Assembly (NCBI RefSeq): GCF_000143535.2
Contig: NC_037314.1
Span: forward strand, 2,604,001-2,668,000
Reading direction: 5' to 3'
Source of the DNA: Botrytis cinerea B05.10
Taxonomy: Eukaryota; Ascomycota; Leotiomycetes; Helotiales; Sclerotiniaceae
Length of the DNA stretch: 64,000 bases
The first letter of the stretch is position 1, and each line of letters opens with the position of its first letter. This document shows positions 25,250-39,743 of the stretch, one piece after another. Below the pieces are notes generated by a model. It saw nothing but the letters and a program-made list of their open reading frames with translations. It searched no databases and had not been told where the DNA came from. The position numbers and the translations under genes were made by a program.

Positions 25250-28200
25250 TGATATCATAACCACAGAAACGAGATTCCTATGAAACCGCTGTAGCCAGTG
25301 CAGGAAATTCCTCGTTGCGAGGATAATCGAGAAGACCGTTGCCACATACGAGACCACTTCCGCAATACTCTGATACTTTTTGAAGTCACGCAGATCCGTC
25401 CCCAATTGATAAACTACGAACATGAAGTATCACAAGAATCTATACCCCAAGTGCTACATCTCCATTTTGGCATGTGCATGTGCGTGTAATACCACGATAT
25501 AGGTACTGTGCCCATGAAAGAAGAACTCCTGGCGAACCTCTCTGCACCCTGTTGTCTAATTTGTGTCATAATAGTCTCCAAAGTTCACTTGGGGTGTTCC
25601 AAAGAACTTTCCCATCGTCGATCTCCACAAGTGTTATAGACTACCACAAACAACCTTCGTAAATGACATTTTAACAGCCAATCAAACTCCCAATCCCTAC
25701 TGCAAAGGTGCCACCAACCTATATCTCCACATTGCAAAGCTTGTTAGCCTACATACCAAAAGCCAACTTTCCAACAGGGCTCCCATGCGAATTCTACCCC
25801 CACAAACACAACAGCGTCTCCACTTGTTCACAGTATTTCCCTCATTCCCAAGCACTCGAGAACATTCGGCCCACTAGACACGTCCTGGCAGATTACAACC
25901 TTAGGGCTTCATCAATCATGCCTCGGGGGTGGTAGTGGTAAAAAAGTGTCATGAAGCTTACGTAGACCCTCGTCTTTTCTTTCCTTTAATGAGCAACTCT
26001 TATTTTCATCTGAAGCTTTCTCATCACATTCAACAAGACTGCACAACATCTAACGCCGCCCATTTACTTCATGTTCAGGGGCTAGGTTCAAACTTTTGCT
26101 TCCTTTTCGCTTGTCGTTAGCTCTCCACACAAGATAAGCATAATTATCAGAATCCCTTGAAAAGAAGGTTTCGGGGACCTCAAAAGTTTGAATCCTTGAA
26201 ATCTAGAACAATTCCATCACACGTGCTTAATATGTTGAACCCCCGCCTCTTTGCCTCATCGCCTCTTTTAGGTTTCTTGGGCCCGTCATTATCCTCGTCC
26301 ATACACTGTCGACACGAGATTTTCACGAGGCACAAAGTTTGCGAGAGAGACGTGCGATGATCCCTTGCTGGATAAGTCAACGTTGGGCAAATTTGCGACG
26401 TCCTTCCTCTTTTTCCCAGTTTACCCCCACGGAATTCAAACCCTTCCAACCCGCACTTGCCACCCCCAGCTGCATCGAGTTTCTTCATTGAGGAATTGCT
26501 ATAACCTAATTTCTCATTGATAAGTGTGTTTTCTGGATCAACCATTACACCCTATCAGCATCAATTTCAGCATTCCACACCTCCGTGTCTTCATTGGCAC
26601 AGAAGTTGTGCGAACTTCAAAGTTTCCTACCCCAGCATTGATACTCAACTGTTCTCTACCTCATTTAGCCCGATTTACCAATATCCTGGTCTTAGTGCAT
26701 ATGATTTTCCGGGCTCGCCCAGTATTTCTACCATTTCGTTCGTTCGTTCATTGATCAGATGAAAATCTGACAACTTCAGATCGGAAACCTCATCATCCAT
26801 GTTCATTATGATACAAGATCACTCAACAACAAGTATCCGCTTCTATCCATTCACATTTTCGAACATCATGCATAGTACATACATATCGGCATCACCGAGC
26901 CGCATAAATGTATTAAACCTCTTGAACATTTGTGCCACTTGTTGAATTATTTGATTGGATTGCATTGCGTGATACAAATGAAGGATGGAAACATAACACG
27001 ACAGAGGATTCAAGATTCAAGAAGTGGTTACATTTGCGATTTTAAACTTTACTCTAGCTACTTGGGTTTAGGTCCAATCGATAACTGCGTTGAGAGGAAG
27101 AGTGTTAGATCTAATCAATCATCTGTGTATATCCGCGCGCGCCGGCGGATAATCTTTCATCCTTTCCCACTTCTCACTTTTGGGGGGCCGGTATTTGTCG
27201 CAAAGGGGAACAAACCTGACGAGCTAAATTTCTCTCCTTATTATACCGATGAATAGCGGTAGTTTTTTGTGGTCTTATTAGCCATACATACTGAAGTTGT
27301 TTGTGTGTTCTGTTTGAAGGATGATTGGAATTGGAGAGCCCCAGAGAGAAATCGTTTCCGCTTGATTGTAGCCTTACTACAACCCGTCCATCACATTCCT
27401 CTCGTACATGCATTCCATATCTATGCAAGTATATGTACAGCGCCTACTATGTATGCAAATGTACTTGTGATCTTACACATAACATAGCAAGAGCAGTGCA
27501 ATGCCAAATCCCAGGCAGGCACCAACACCAAAACTTGCATGCCATAATCTTTACAAAGCATATCCATGCATCCATTCAATCGTTCTATGAATCGGGTAAT
27601 TCAGCTTCAGATCAACAGCCGGGATCCATACAGAAACACATGTACCTGTACGCGCAGGATCGTAAATTCCAGGGATATATATGGAGGGAACAATAGTTTT
27701 TCCATTCCCATTTAGTTGTGTGATAGAGCCTTCCTGCCTTCTACGATCTACCCAACAAGTGGGTCAATTGATGGATCCATCCATCCAGAAATACAGAGCT
27801 CTCAGTATCTCCGTTTCTGTTGGTATTATCGCGACTCGTGAACGAGTAGAGTTATGGTGGGAACAAGTCATGTAAGGTTACTTCGTGTGCACGGCATTCC
27901 AAATTTTCGTATTGATGACTTACTCGGTCTGTAATCACTCAGAGGGTGTCAGGCACATGCAGATGGGAAAAAAAAAATGGAGATAAGAATCATGAGATGA
28001 AGAGAGCCTTAAATTTATTCAAATGCATACATACATACATACATACATACATACATACGATACGTGCACGCCCACCTGCAGATATTAGTCAAGCGATTCC
28101 ATGCCCATGCCCATGCCCATTCTCCATCTCCAATCCGATTTCCATTTTCGAAATGATCACCAATGTCTGGTATTCCTTTCAGCCGGATGATCTTCCAGTT

Positions 28201-28714
28201 GTTCTTGTCTCACCCTGACCAGCTTTTGAGCTTCGAGCTCCAATATAAAAAAAATGCTGAGTGTGCGCAATAAAAATAAATCGACAGCATTCAAACTACT
28301 GCTGTCAATATCACAGTGTAGCTGCAGTAGATGAGCATGCACAGAGTGCAGTGGGAGTCTCACAATCTCCAGTCTCATGCAGAAATAGCTCCTGGGGTTC
28401 TTGTGATCTAGCTTTCAATATGTGAATTTTACTACGATTTGATTTCACCTTGATGTAATATTATTAATTGTACATAGTACATACACACCAGAAAGCATGC
28501 ATATACAGATCTTAATTATTTTTCATTTATTTAGCAGTTTCAATTCGCTATGCACGAACCAGCCAAAACGCCCATATCACTTCCCTTCTAGATTTGGAAG
28601 TGCGATCACACCTCATGTAGTATGAGATAATCAATCCCCAGGTTCACAGATCTCTGCCAAGCTCTTCCTTCCCATCAGGACGCGCGTTTGATAGATTTCC
28701 TCGATAAACCCTAC
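25250..28714. other. Intergenic interval of about 3.5 kb
   Basis: No gene with supportable features. Contains a (CATA)n microsatellite (28026-28059) and a CATGCC triplication near 28099-28120. Several frames of 80-120 codons lack domains or consistent coding bias. The 3' UTR of SNU114 lies at the right end. Confidence 0.5.
28026..28059. repeat. (CATA)n microsatellite
   Basis: About eight perfect CATA units followed by CGATACG. The same unit expands to about sixteen copies at 41597-41661. Confidence 0.95.
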
Positions 28715-31700
28715 CTACCCGTCCAAAATACCCGTTTCCTTCAAACTGGCAAAGAGTTCTGGTTCTAAAAATTTAGCCACACTTACATCTTCACTGAGAC
28801 CCTTTCTTCTTCTTGTCTTGAGGACGAAATCTCTCGCTGTGGCTTGTGCGCCTGCTGGTTCGAGAGGTCGAAGAATAACGTCTTTATCTAATGGATCACC
28901 AGGGACGATACTCCAGCGATCAAAGACTAAAGAAACGGTTGCTTGACCTTGAGTGTGAATGCGGAGATCGGTTTCGAAACCGAAGGAATCGATGACAGGG
29001 ATGAGTCCACTGACGCGATAGAGAGGTGTACCAGCAATGGGTCCGTCAGACAAGACGTGACCGCGACGACGGGCAAGTACAGTGTAGAGCGAAGTGACGG
29101 AATCTGCAGGTCCGGTCATGGAACAGGAGTAGACGGGTTCCATCAATCTTGGAGAAGCCATTAGGAAGGAAGAATAGCATGCGCGTCGGGAGGTGGGAAT
29201 GATTTGACCACCACCCCGGAAGATCGCTTCAGGAGCCAATATCACGTCTGTTATCTTGAATTTACTATTGCGGATTGCTACAAGGTATGTTAGCACTAAC
29301 TCGGATAGATGAACCAATGAAAACTTGTCCAGGGGTAGGGTGATAGGTTGAAGGTCTGTGCAACAGTAGTGGACGGAAGTTTCCATATTAACTCAATACT
29401 ATTGTGGTTTGAGGTCGTCCACAATTACGATCTATGATGACCTAGGAGCAATAGGGAGAGAGAAGGCGTCTGGGGAAAAGGGTAAATAAAAAATGAGTGG
29501 AAACTTACGTTCTTCACATAATGGTCCTTCTCGAGCAGCCCAACTAAATCCTTGTCGAATAGTGTCCCGTACACTAAGTAGTGATTTTTTATCCACCTGT
29601 TGTAGATCAGTCAGCATAAGAAGGGCCGAATAATCCCGTTTGTGCAACACAACGGCTATTTAGCCTATGCAGGCACTCACAGTAGTAGCTCTAACCTGGC
29701 TAGGAGGCTAGCTACTAACAAGGGGTAAGCGAACAGGTGCTTCCTGGAATGTACTTGCCTCGGATGGAATGGTATCATCTTGTAAGATGTTTGGTCCCAA
29801 GTCGTCGGGACCAAATGCCCAAATACTTCTAGAAGCCAATAAATCCCAACCGTAGTTCTCCTCAAAGTATTTGCCAATCACTCGAGCAGGACTCTTGATG
29901 CTGACCTTGCCACTTTCAATGTCTTCAGCAATACCCTGGTCGAGAGGTTCTGCCACCATTGTGATCTTGTTCTTCTTGTTTGGTGTCTGGGCATAACATT
30001 TGATAGCTGATGTTTCAACGACTGTCTCACAAAAGCGTGTGACAGGATCGGAAACTTTAATTTCCATCTCTGCATATAATCGTCGGAGATCATGCAGGAC
30101 ACAGTCCATATAGAGTTCTCCCGTGCCTAGAATGACGTGTTCGCCAGATTCTTCTACCTTTGTAGTGATAAGAGGGTAGCTTTTGTTGATCTTTCGTAAA
30201 CCATCCAACATCTTAGGAAGCTCAGAAGGATTGATCGGCTCCACTGCTACCTTGAAGACCGACTCGGTGAAATGGGTAATAGGTCTAAAAATATATGCCT
30301 CCTCTTCATTTGGCAAAACAAGGGGTACAATGGTTGCAGATTTGACAATCGAATTATCCACACCCCCAAGCAGAACCCAATTGCCGGCAGGGACTCCGTC
30401 TGTGGGGATGTTGTATCTCGTCTCAGCGATCCACACATCTGATATGGTAGCAACACTCATATCCTCTTCATCATCAATTGAATATCCTTCACCAAGGACT
30501 CGTACTTGGGTGCCTGCTCGTGCAATACCACTCAACACTCTTCCGAACGAGTAAAATCCTGTAGCATCGATTGTGTTCAATAGCTTTGTTATTTGAATGA
30601 CCAATGGACCATCTTGATCGCAATTCTTCATAGCCGTTCCAACCGTTGTATCCAATGGACCAGTATAATGGCGTTCCAAGTTTTTCTCAGCAGCTTCTAC
30701 CGGAGAAGGTATATGCTGTATAACCATATCGACGAACCCGGTCGATGGGCCGAAGAATTGTTCACAGACAAGTTTCAGAAGGACGTTAGCATCCGTCTTG
30801 TATTGTGATGGTTTGAGGAATATTCCAAGCGATTCCAGTGTATCTTTCAAATCCTCTGGGCTCTCACTAATGGTATGGGAGTATAATTTGTAGATTGGTT
30901 CCAGGATGAAATTCACGAAGGAGCGTTTTGATCTCTCCTCGACACCCTTTCGAGTAAATGACCTCCTTGAGGGATTGTAGAAAATATCGCCCCATAATCT
31001 CCTTGCAAATTCGTGCGCATTAATACCACTTTCCTCGTTGTTCAAACCAGGACCTCGGTTTTTCTTTGGGGTGTAACTGTCCGCATACATTTTTGCGAAT
31101 GATTGTAACGTGAAACACCATCCCATACTGGTACAGGCAAACAGAACATTGCCTTTTTCTGGACTAAGTCGTCTGCTCTCGCCTTGACCTGGCAAAGTAG
31201 CCTCAATCACAGTATTAACTTCTTCAATAACATGTTTCAGCTTGAAATAAGCGTCCGTAGGTGGTAGCTTGAGCTCTAAGATTAGACGATCCATTTTATT
31301 GACAACAAGAGTCAAGGGCAGACCTTCCAAAACGGCATGCTTGATAATCCGCTCTGTATTGACTTGTACTCCTTCAACAACGTCAACAACCAAAACCACT
31401 CCATCCACCAGCCGTAATGAAGATGCAACCTCATCCACAAAATTTACATGGCCAGGAGTATCGAGGATATTGAGGAGATGCGACTTCCCCTTGGTACTCT
31501 GAAGCACCAAGCTCATAGGTGCGGATTTTATGGATAGTCCTCGTTCACGCTCAACAACATGGATATCTGTATAACGCAATTGCTCATCCTTCTTCCTTCC
31601 GGTCTTCTTTTCTAATCGCTCAGCAATGTCGTGAGTCTCAAGAACCAACATGTCCATAAATGCGGTTTTGCCGTGATGTAGATGCCCAGCAAAAGCAATA

Positions 31701-32228
31701 TTTCTGATTTGTTCGGGGTAATTCATAAGGTCGGACATGAAACTTCGATCGAAATGTACCGGTGGTAAATCCGCTTCTTGGATGTTGAATTTCTTCTGTT
31801 CGACCGGAGCTATAATTGGTTGCGTGAGGGGTTGCGCGTCTTCTTCCTGGACCATAGTTTCTACATCCTCTCCGTACACTTGTTGCGCAGTAGGGTAGTA
31901 CTGCTTGTCTTCATGTAATATTACGGCATTCGAAGGTCCTTCATCTAAATGTAAAGTTGTTAGTTAGTTGGTAGCCTTCTAAGCTCCAGAAAATGGTTAT
32001 AACCAACCATCGAGGTCCATCAATTCCTGCCCCGTAGGTTCCTCTGGTGCCTCCTCTGGATATTCATCGTATACGTATGCACTCGCATCATTGCCATGTT
32101 GAGATTCCTCGTCCGACTCCTCGGCCTCACCAATGAAGTTTCCAAACCTGCAAGAACGTTAGCTATGACCAAGCTTCCCAAAGAGTTTCAGATGTCAAGG
32201 TAACTCACTCATCGTAAAGATCATCCAT
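28715..32228 (-). CDS. SNU114: U5 snRNP GTPase Snu114 (EFTUD2)
   Basis: Five exons, 32228-32209, 32147-32008, 31944-29759, 29596-29509 and 29277-28715, give 998 residues, the usual length. The N-terminus is acidic ([17 protein letters not shown]). EF-2-like GTPase motifs: G1 GHLHHGKT at about 140, G3 DTPGH at about 215, G4 NKMD at about 269. EF-G domains II-V follow, ending in a [20 protein letters not shown] tail. Snu114 regulates Brr2-driven U4/U6 unwinding and spliceosome disassembly in the nucleus. Intron 3 (29597-29758) must begin with GC (GAG then GCAAGT) to give the conserved [17 protein letters not shown] junction. The first exon has only 20 nt. Divergent from ERG10. Confidence 0.97.
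29597..29758 (-). other. GC-AG intron in SNU114
   Basis: The donor on the minus strand reads GAG|GCAAGT, the optimal context for a GC donor, and the acceptor is CTACAACAG. Splicing here restores the conserved EF-2-like sequence across the junction in phase 0. Reading through instead meets a stop at 29708. Confidence 0.88.
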
Positions 32229-32697
32229 CGCGGCTAAGTGAAATGCAGAAAAATGGTATGAAAATAAAGGGATGTCAAGAAAATGAAGCTACAACTTCAC
32301 CGGCCTCGCGTCGAAAACTCGAGGTTTCGCGATGGCACTTTTTTGAGATCACGTGATACAGCCTTGTCAAATTGAGAGTGGAGATGAAGAGATTGATTAG
32401 ATTAGATCATTCACCGACTTCGGAGATTTTCAGTTTAGATTACTAACCTGGCTGCTTTTGTAAGAGTTTTACTTGATGTCCATTGTCCAAAGAACAAACT
32501 TTCACATTGTTCCACATCTATACAAAGCATCGATTCAAAAGTGGCATGAGATTCTGAGGCTGTCGGCGTCGCTTATTAGAGTTCTGCCAGCTCATCACCG
32601 CCCTCACCATAAATATTTGGCCCAGCTTTGTTGAGGTTTGTTCCCTCTTCCATAATATTATTCACAAACACCAAATCTTTCAACTTCACTCATAGAA
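32229..32697. promoter_or_regulatory. Divergent SNU114/ERG10 promoter region
   Basis: 469 bp between the two start codons. Contains the perfect 10-bp palindrome ATCACGTGAT at 32348-32357, an E-box of the type bound by bHLH factors (Cbf1, SREBP-type). Confidence 0.6.
32348..32357. promoter_or_regulatory. E-box palindrome ATCACGTGAT
   Basis: A perfect inverted repeat containing CACGTG with RTCACGTG context, about 120 bp from the SNU114 start and 340 bp from the ERG10 start. It matches the known Cbf1-type core. Binding by any factor is inference. Confidence 0.5.
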
Positions 32698-34129
<1,432 letters not shown>

Positions 34130-34567
34130 ACCATTTATGAGAAATTGCTTGATGATTTGAATTTGGATGGTACATATTGGGAGTATCATAGAGCATAACT
34201 GGCGATAAAGCATAGCATAATAGACTTGAGTTTGGCAAATGTCCCTCGAGACAATTCATAATACCCATAAACTTTTTGATACATTACCTTCGATCTGCAC
34301 TCACGAATCCTTGAAACTGTTTTTTATTCTGTAGTTGTCAGGCACATATTGATTATATATGATCAGCCTCGTAAAAAGTGTTCTTATCCACGTATAGCCT
34401 TGCATATAAACTAGACTCTAAACGCTCTAGCGTCCCAAGTCCCTGTCGAAAAAAAGTTCGAGATAAGTGCAATCGCCAAAAAAAAGTTCCCGGCGCATCA
34501 ATACCTCTATTTGTTGGTGTTTACATCGCCATTGAATAGGTCTTGATCTCTTAGACAATTGGAAATT
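34130..34567. other. Intergenic between ERG10 and NAT10
   Basis: 438 bp holding the ERG10 3' UTR and the NAT10 promoter. No distinct regulatory motif recognised. Confidence 0.5.
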
Positions 34568-37500
34568 ATGGTCGGCCAACGAAAAGCAGTGTAAGCTTCT
34601 AATCGCCACTCTGGGTTGTATTTATCTCGATAACTGACCTGAACATCAACAGTGATCAGCGCATCCCCGCGCTCATTCGCAATGGCATCCAAGAGAAGAA
34701 ACGAAGCTTCATTGTCGTTGTTGGAGATAGAACGAAGGATGTCATCGTACATCTACACTATATTATGTCCAGTATGGACATGAAACAGAACAAATCAGTC
34801 ATGTGGGCATATAAAAACAAGCTTCTTGGATTCACGAGGTCAGTAGCGAAGATGCACATTTTCTTGCGAAGCTGCATGCTGATATATTTGCTACCTATAG
34901 TCATCGAAAGAAGAGAGAAACTAAAATTAAGAAGGAAATCAAACGTGGAATTAGAGAAGCAAATACTGAAGATCCTTTCGAACTTTTCGTGTCGCTGCAC
35001 AACATTCGATATGTTTACTACAAGGAAACCGAGAAAATTCTGGGAAACACTTTCGGAATGTGTATATTGCAGGATTTCGAAGCCATCACACCAAACCTTC
35101 TAGCCAGAACTATTGAAACAGTTGAAGGTGGAGGGCTTGTGGTTTTATTGCTGAAAGGCATGAACAGTTTGAAGCAATTGTACACATTGTCTATGGATAT
35201 CCATTCTCGATACCGAACCGAAGCGCATGACGATGTCACTGCCAGATTCAACGAACGATTCATTTTGTCCCTTGGAAAATGCGAGTCCTGCTTAGTAATT
35301 GACGACGAGCTGAATGTTCTTCCTATATCTGGAGGAAAGAACGTGAAAGCTTTACCTCCGCCAGATCTGGACGAGCCAAAAAGCGAATCACAGATAGAAT
35401 TGGATAGTATGAAAGAAGCCCTGCAAGACACACAACCTGTTGGATCTCTCGTCACTTTAGCAAAGACTGTGGACCAAGCCAAAGCTCTCCTCACTTTCGT
35501 AGACGCTATCGCTGAAAAAACCTTGAGGAACACTGTCACATTAACTGCCGGTAGAGGACGTGGAAAGTCTGCAGCTCTTGGTGTGGCTGTGGCAGCAGCC
35601 GTCGCGCATGGATATAGTAACATTTTCATCACATCCCCAAGTCCAGAGAATTTGAAGACCTTGTTCGAATTTATCTTCAAAGGTTTCGATGCTCTTAACT
35701 ACATGGATCACGTCGACTACTCGATCATACAATCTACAAACCCCGATTTTAACAAAGCAATTGTTCGAGTTAATATTCATCGTCAACATCGTCAAACTAT
35801 CCAATATATCAGACCACAGGATGCGCATGTTCTTGGCCAAGCTGAATTATTGGTCATCGATGAAGCTGCTGCAATACCGCTGCCACTCGTGAAGAAGCTT
35901 ATGGGCCCTTACTTAGTATTTATGGCATCCACCATTAACGGATACGAAGGTACTGGAAGATCTCTATCTTTGAAATTGATCAAACAACTCCGAGAACAAT
36001 CTAGAGGATCGACAAATGGAACAGAAGATGTTGAGGTAGCTGATCGATCAAGTGGCAAGGCTGCTGCTAAAGGTGCCGACAATAGCTTCTCGGGAGGTCG
36101 CTCGCTAAGAGAGATTACCTTGTCTGAGCCTATTCGTTATGCACAAGGTGACGCCGTTGAGAAATGGCTCAATCAATTACTCTGCCTTGACGCCACTTTA
36201 CCTCGCTCGAGATTAAACACTCTTCAAGGATGCCCAGATCCTTCACAATGTCAACTGCTCAACGTCAATCGTGATACCCTCTTTTCCTTCCATGATGTTT
36301 CCGAAAAGTTCTTGCAGCAAATGATTGCTCTTTATGTCGCGAGTCATTACAAAAATACCCCAGATGACCTTCAATTGATGAGCGATGCTCCAGCTCATCA
36401 ATTATTTGTCCTTGTTCCACCTATTGAAGAGAATAGCAAACACTTACCAGAACCTCTCTGCGTAATTCAAGTCGCCCTCGAAGGAAAGATTAGCAAGCAA
36501 AGTGTCATGAACAGCCTGAGTAGAGGTCAGCGAGCAGCTGGTGATCTCATTCCCTGGTTGGTCAGTCAACAATTTCAAGACGATGATTTCGCTGGTCTCT
36601 CTGGAGCACGTGTAGTCAGAATAGCAACAAATCCTGATTACATCAAGATGGGTTATGGAAGCAAAGCGCTTGAGCTTCTTACTGCTTTCTACGAAGGTAA
36701 ATTTACTAACCTTTCAGAAGATATGAATGATTACGCAGAAGAGACAATCACTCGTGTCACGGACGAGGAGTTGACAAGTTCATCTCTTCTTGAGGATAAC
36801 ATCAAGGTTAGGGACATCAGAAAGATGCCACCCCTTTTCTCAAAATTGTCCGAAAAGCGACCCGACAACCTAGATTATATTGGTGTGAGTTACGGCCTTA
36901 CTCAACCTCTGCACAGATTCTGGAAAAGAGCTTCATTTGTTCCCCTCTATCTTCGTCAAACACCAAACGAACTGACAGGAGAGCACACTTGTGTTATGGT
37001 TCGCACCCTGGAGAATAGTGAAGATAGGGAATGGGAGTCTGCGTTCTCTAGAGATTTCCATCGCAGATTCTTGTCCCTTCTTTCATACCAATTCCGTGAA
37101 TTTCCTTCAGTTTTGGCCTTGAGCATTGACGAATCTGCAAACGCTGGTTCAAAATCTGACTCAGAAGCCGAACCCAAGCCACTTTCAAAAGAAGAATTAG
37201 ACAAACTTATGTCACCCTTTGATCTCAAACGTCTGGAATCATATGCAAATAACATGCTCGATTATCACGTCATTTTGGATCTCATTCCAACACTTGCGAA
37301 CTTATATTTCACTGGTCGCTTGAAATCCAACATTAAGCTTACTGGCATTCAATCATCGATATTACTTGCCGTTGGCTTGCAGAGAAAGGATCTGACAGCC
37401 ATTGAGTCTGAATTATCTCTTCCATCATCTCAACTCTTAGCCATGTTCATCAAGATCATGCGTAAGATGAGTTCACACTTTGGTGACTTGGTTTCCGGTG

Positions 37501-37970
37501 CTATTGAAGCTGAGATGCCAGGGCGGGAAAATATCGGTGTCAGTAGAGAAGATGCAAATGAAGCTTTGGACGATGAGGTTGTAGATGATAGATTCGTACC
37601 TCTAGAACAAGGACTCGAAGAAGAATTGGAGGAGGGTGGAGATGAAGCTATGAAAGCTTTGAAGGAGAAGCAAAGGGAGCTTATTGACGCTCTCCCTTTA
37701 GACCAGTGAGCTTTTTGATCCAACCATCTCATATACTACAATACTAATCCGTTAACCAGATATGAAATCGAAGCAGGAGCACCAGGGTGGGCAGAAGCCG
37801 AGAAGCAAGTCAAAAATGCTGCTAAATCTGGAAAGAAGGATATAGTGGTTGGTGTAAAGAGTGCGAAATCCAAGAGAAAGGCAGGGGAATCGGCGGCAGA
37901 GATCTATGAACAAGAGATGGGTGAAAAGGCGCATAAAAAGGCAAAGAAGGGTGGTAAAAGGGGTCACTAG
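34568..37970 (+). CDS. KRE33: RNA cytidine acetyltransferase NAT10/Kre33
   Basis: Four exons, 34568-34590, 34653-34838, 34901-37705 and 37760-37970, give 1074 residues, matching the family. It makes N4-acetylcytidine in 18S rRNA and tRNA and acts in small-subunit processing in the nucleolus. Domains in order: N-terminal DUF1726 (IRYVYYKETEKILGNTFGMC), a helicase-like ATPase with P-loop GRGRGKS at about 287-293 and DEAA, a GNAT acetyltransferase region around 640-660 (IATNPDYIKMGYGSKALELL), a tRNA-binding C-terminal domain, and a Lys-rich nucleolar tail (KAHKKAKKGGKRGH). Exon 1 encodes only seven codons. All junctions agree with conserved sequence, and no key motif is missing. Confidence 0.97.
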
Positions 37971-38243
37971 TTTTCTCGTTTCAAATTGTATAATCCAACA
38001 TCCTGTATATACCTCTGTATTTAATGAAAGAAATGATATGGAACACATCCTATACACTTGAGCCCCTTGACTAATGAACGTGAATTTGACAATGTCATTG
38101 AGTAAACGTGTGCGATTGGCAAGCCACACATGAAAGAAAAGCTGCCTAATTCATGGCACCACCAGATAAAACTTTTCATACTTTTCATACTTTTCATACT
38201 CCTCAAACTTTTTACACATCTTTCATCTCATATCAAAACCACC

Positions 38244-38952
38244 ATGACGGATACAAAAGATACAAAGCCAGAAGCTCCATGGTGGAAAGCATTCCCTGAA
38301 GCCAGAGCAAAATGCCCAGAGCTCACTGCGGATGATGTGATGAAGCTGTTTGATGATATGGACATCACATCTGAGCCGAGATCTTTCTTGTTGGTGGATG
38401 TTAGGAGAGATGATTGGGTGGTATGTATATTTCTCATATATTACATTGGAGATTCAGTTTGCATGTTCTGAGAGCTTTCTCGAGCGGGAATCTCTATGGT
38501 AGCATACCATTCTCTACGAAACTCAGTTCGAGGTTGAGGTTGAGGTTGAGGCTGAGGTTGAGGTTGAATATCTCTGATGTATGTGTGCGTAGGGCGGAAC
38601 CATCAAAACTTCGCTCAATCTTCCCGCTCAGAGTTTCTATCAAACTCGCAAGTCGCTGTATGAGCTCTGTAATAGAGCGGGTATGACCAAGATCATCTTC
38701 TATTGTGGTATGTACTTTTCGTGCCCCGGTCTGAGAAATGAGATATGCTGATGAGATGTAGGATCATCGACTGGGAGGGGACCAAGATGTGCAGGCTGGA
38801 TGCAGGATTATATTGATGATATAGCCAAGTTTGGGAAAAAGAGTAATATTGAGATTGCAGTCCTGAAGGGTGGTATTAAGGGGTGGGTAAAAGAGTTCGA
38901 AGGGATGCTTATGGATGGGTTTGAGGAGGGAAAGTGGGAGGAGATCAAGTAA
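38244..38952 (+). CDS. Small rhodanese/Cdc25-fold protein (arsenate reductase-like, CX5R)
   Basis: Three exons, 38244-38420, 38593-38707 and 38762-38952, give 160 residues. A single rhodanese domain: LLVDVRRDDWVGGTIKTSLN, then LPAQSFYQTRKSLYELC, then the active loop FYCGSSTGRG with Cys97 and Arg103 (CX5R), as in fungal Cdc25-like phosphatases and Acr2-type arsenate reductases (Ibp1/Ych1 group). The CX5R loop favours phosphatase or arsenate reductase activity over sulfur transfer; which one cannot be told. Intron 1 (172 nt) contains a GGTTGA hexamer array. Convergent with SmG. Confidence 0.86.
38529..38569 (+). repeat. (GGTTGA)n hexamer array inside an intron
   Basis: About six to seven GGTTGA units, one variant GGCTGA, lie wholly within the first intron of the CX5R gene (38421-38592). 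Confidence 0.85.
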
Positions 38953-39221
38953 GAGACATAGATGTTGTTTTGAGTCGCATTTCACATAGTAGTAACCCCA
39001 AGTCAATGAAATGCAAAGGTTCCTCTGAAAAGAGCATCAGCTCTAGAAATCATGGTTCATCTTGCCAAACAGATTGTTTTATCTCCTCTTCCGTGTTCCT
39101 CCATATGCAATTTGTATTTCATATAGCCTGTAAACGCCCTGGTCCAGATATAATTCTTCAATGTCTTTCCCATTCATCTTTCATCCTCAAGATCTCCCAC
39201 AAATCAAATCCCTTGATAACC

Positions 39222-39743
39222 CTAATGCTGTTCACGGTTTTCCCTTCCTCCACCTATTCTCTCCAATGCCTCGAGCATAACGACTGAGTTTCCGCGGATA
39301 ACCTGAAGGGCTTGTTAACTTTCGAGTATGAATCTGCGAGAAATGCAACAACATACAACCATTCCAATCTTTACTTTCTCACCACCCTCTTTCTCCTCAA
39401 CTGCATCGTCTAGCACAATGTTTAAGAAAACCTGTTTATGCGCGTTAGCTACAATGAATTGGGATGCGCGCAAGAAGGGGAACTCACATCGTAGCCTCTC
39501 AAAACACCAATAACCTTTCTGCTACCGTTCAACTGCACAAATAGTCTCTTATCGAGGTACTACATCGTCGCATAACATTAGCCATCAATTTAAATTCTCC
39601 CACATTCCTTGACTCTCGCGCAGTAGCTCGAGTTGGTCGATATACTTTCAATCTACCGCCCTGCTCGCGTTGCCGCCAACTCGTAGAGACGGAATACCAG
39701 AAATTGTACATACCTTCTTGAGCTCAGGCTGAGCTTGAGGCAT
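39222..39743 (-). CDS. SMX2: Small nuclear ribonucleoprotein SmG
   Basis: Four exons, 39743-39714, 39559-39488, 39431-39357 and 39302-39222, encode 85 residues. The N-terminus MPQAQPELKK and the Sm1 motif YLDKRLFVQLNGSRKVIGVL...GYDVFLNIVLDDAVE, followed by the Sm2 motif GMVVIRGNSVVMLEALER, are diagnostic of SmG. It is one of seven Sm proteins forming the ring on U1, U2, U4 and U5 snRNAs. Introns of 154, 56 and 54 nt split a 258-nt coding sequence. No scanned frame shows it intact, so it is easily missed. Head-to-head with the Ntr2-like gene. Confidence 0.95.

Noticed and set aside
28715..29386. Reading the SNU114 last frame as a separate 223-codon gene
   Set aside because: The first part (29278-29386) is intron. 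The rest joins in phase to the EF-2-like C-terminus of SNU114.
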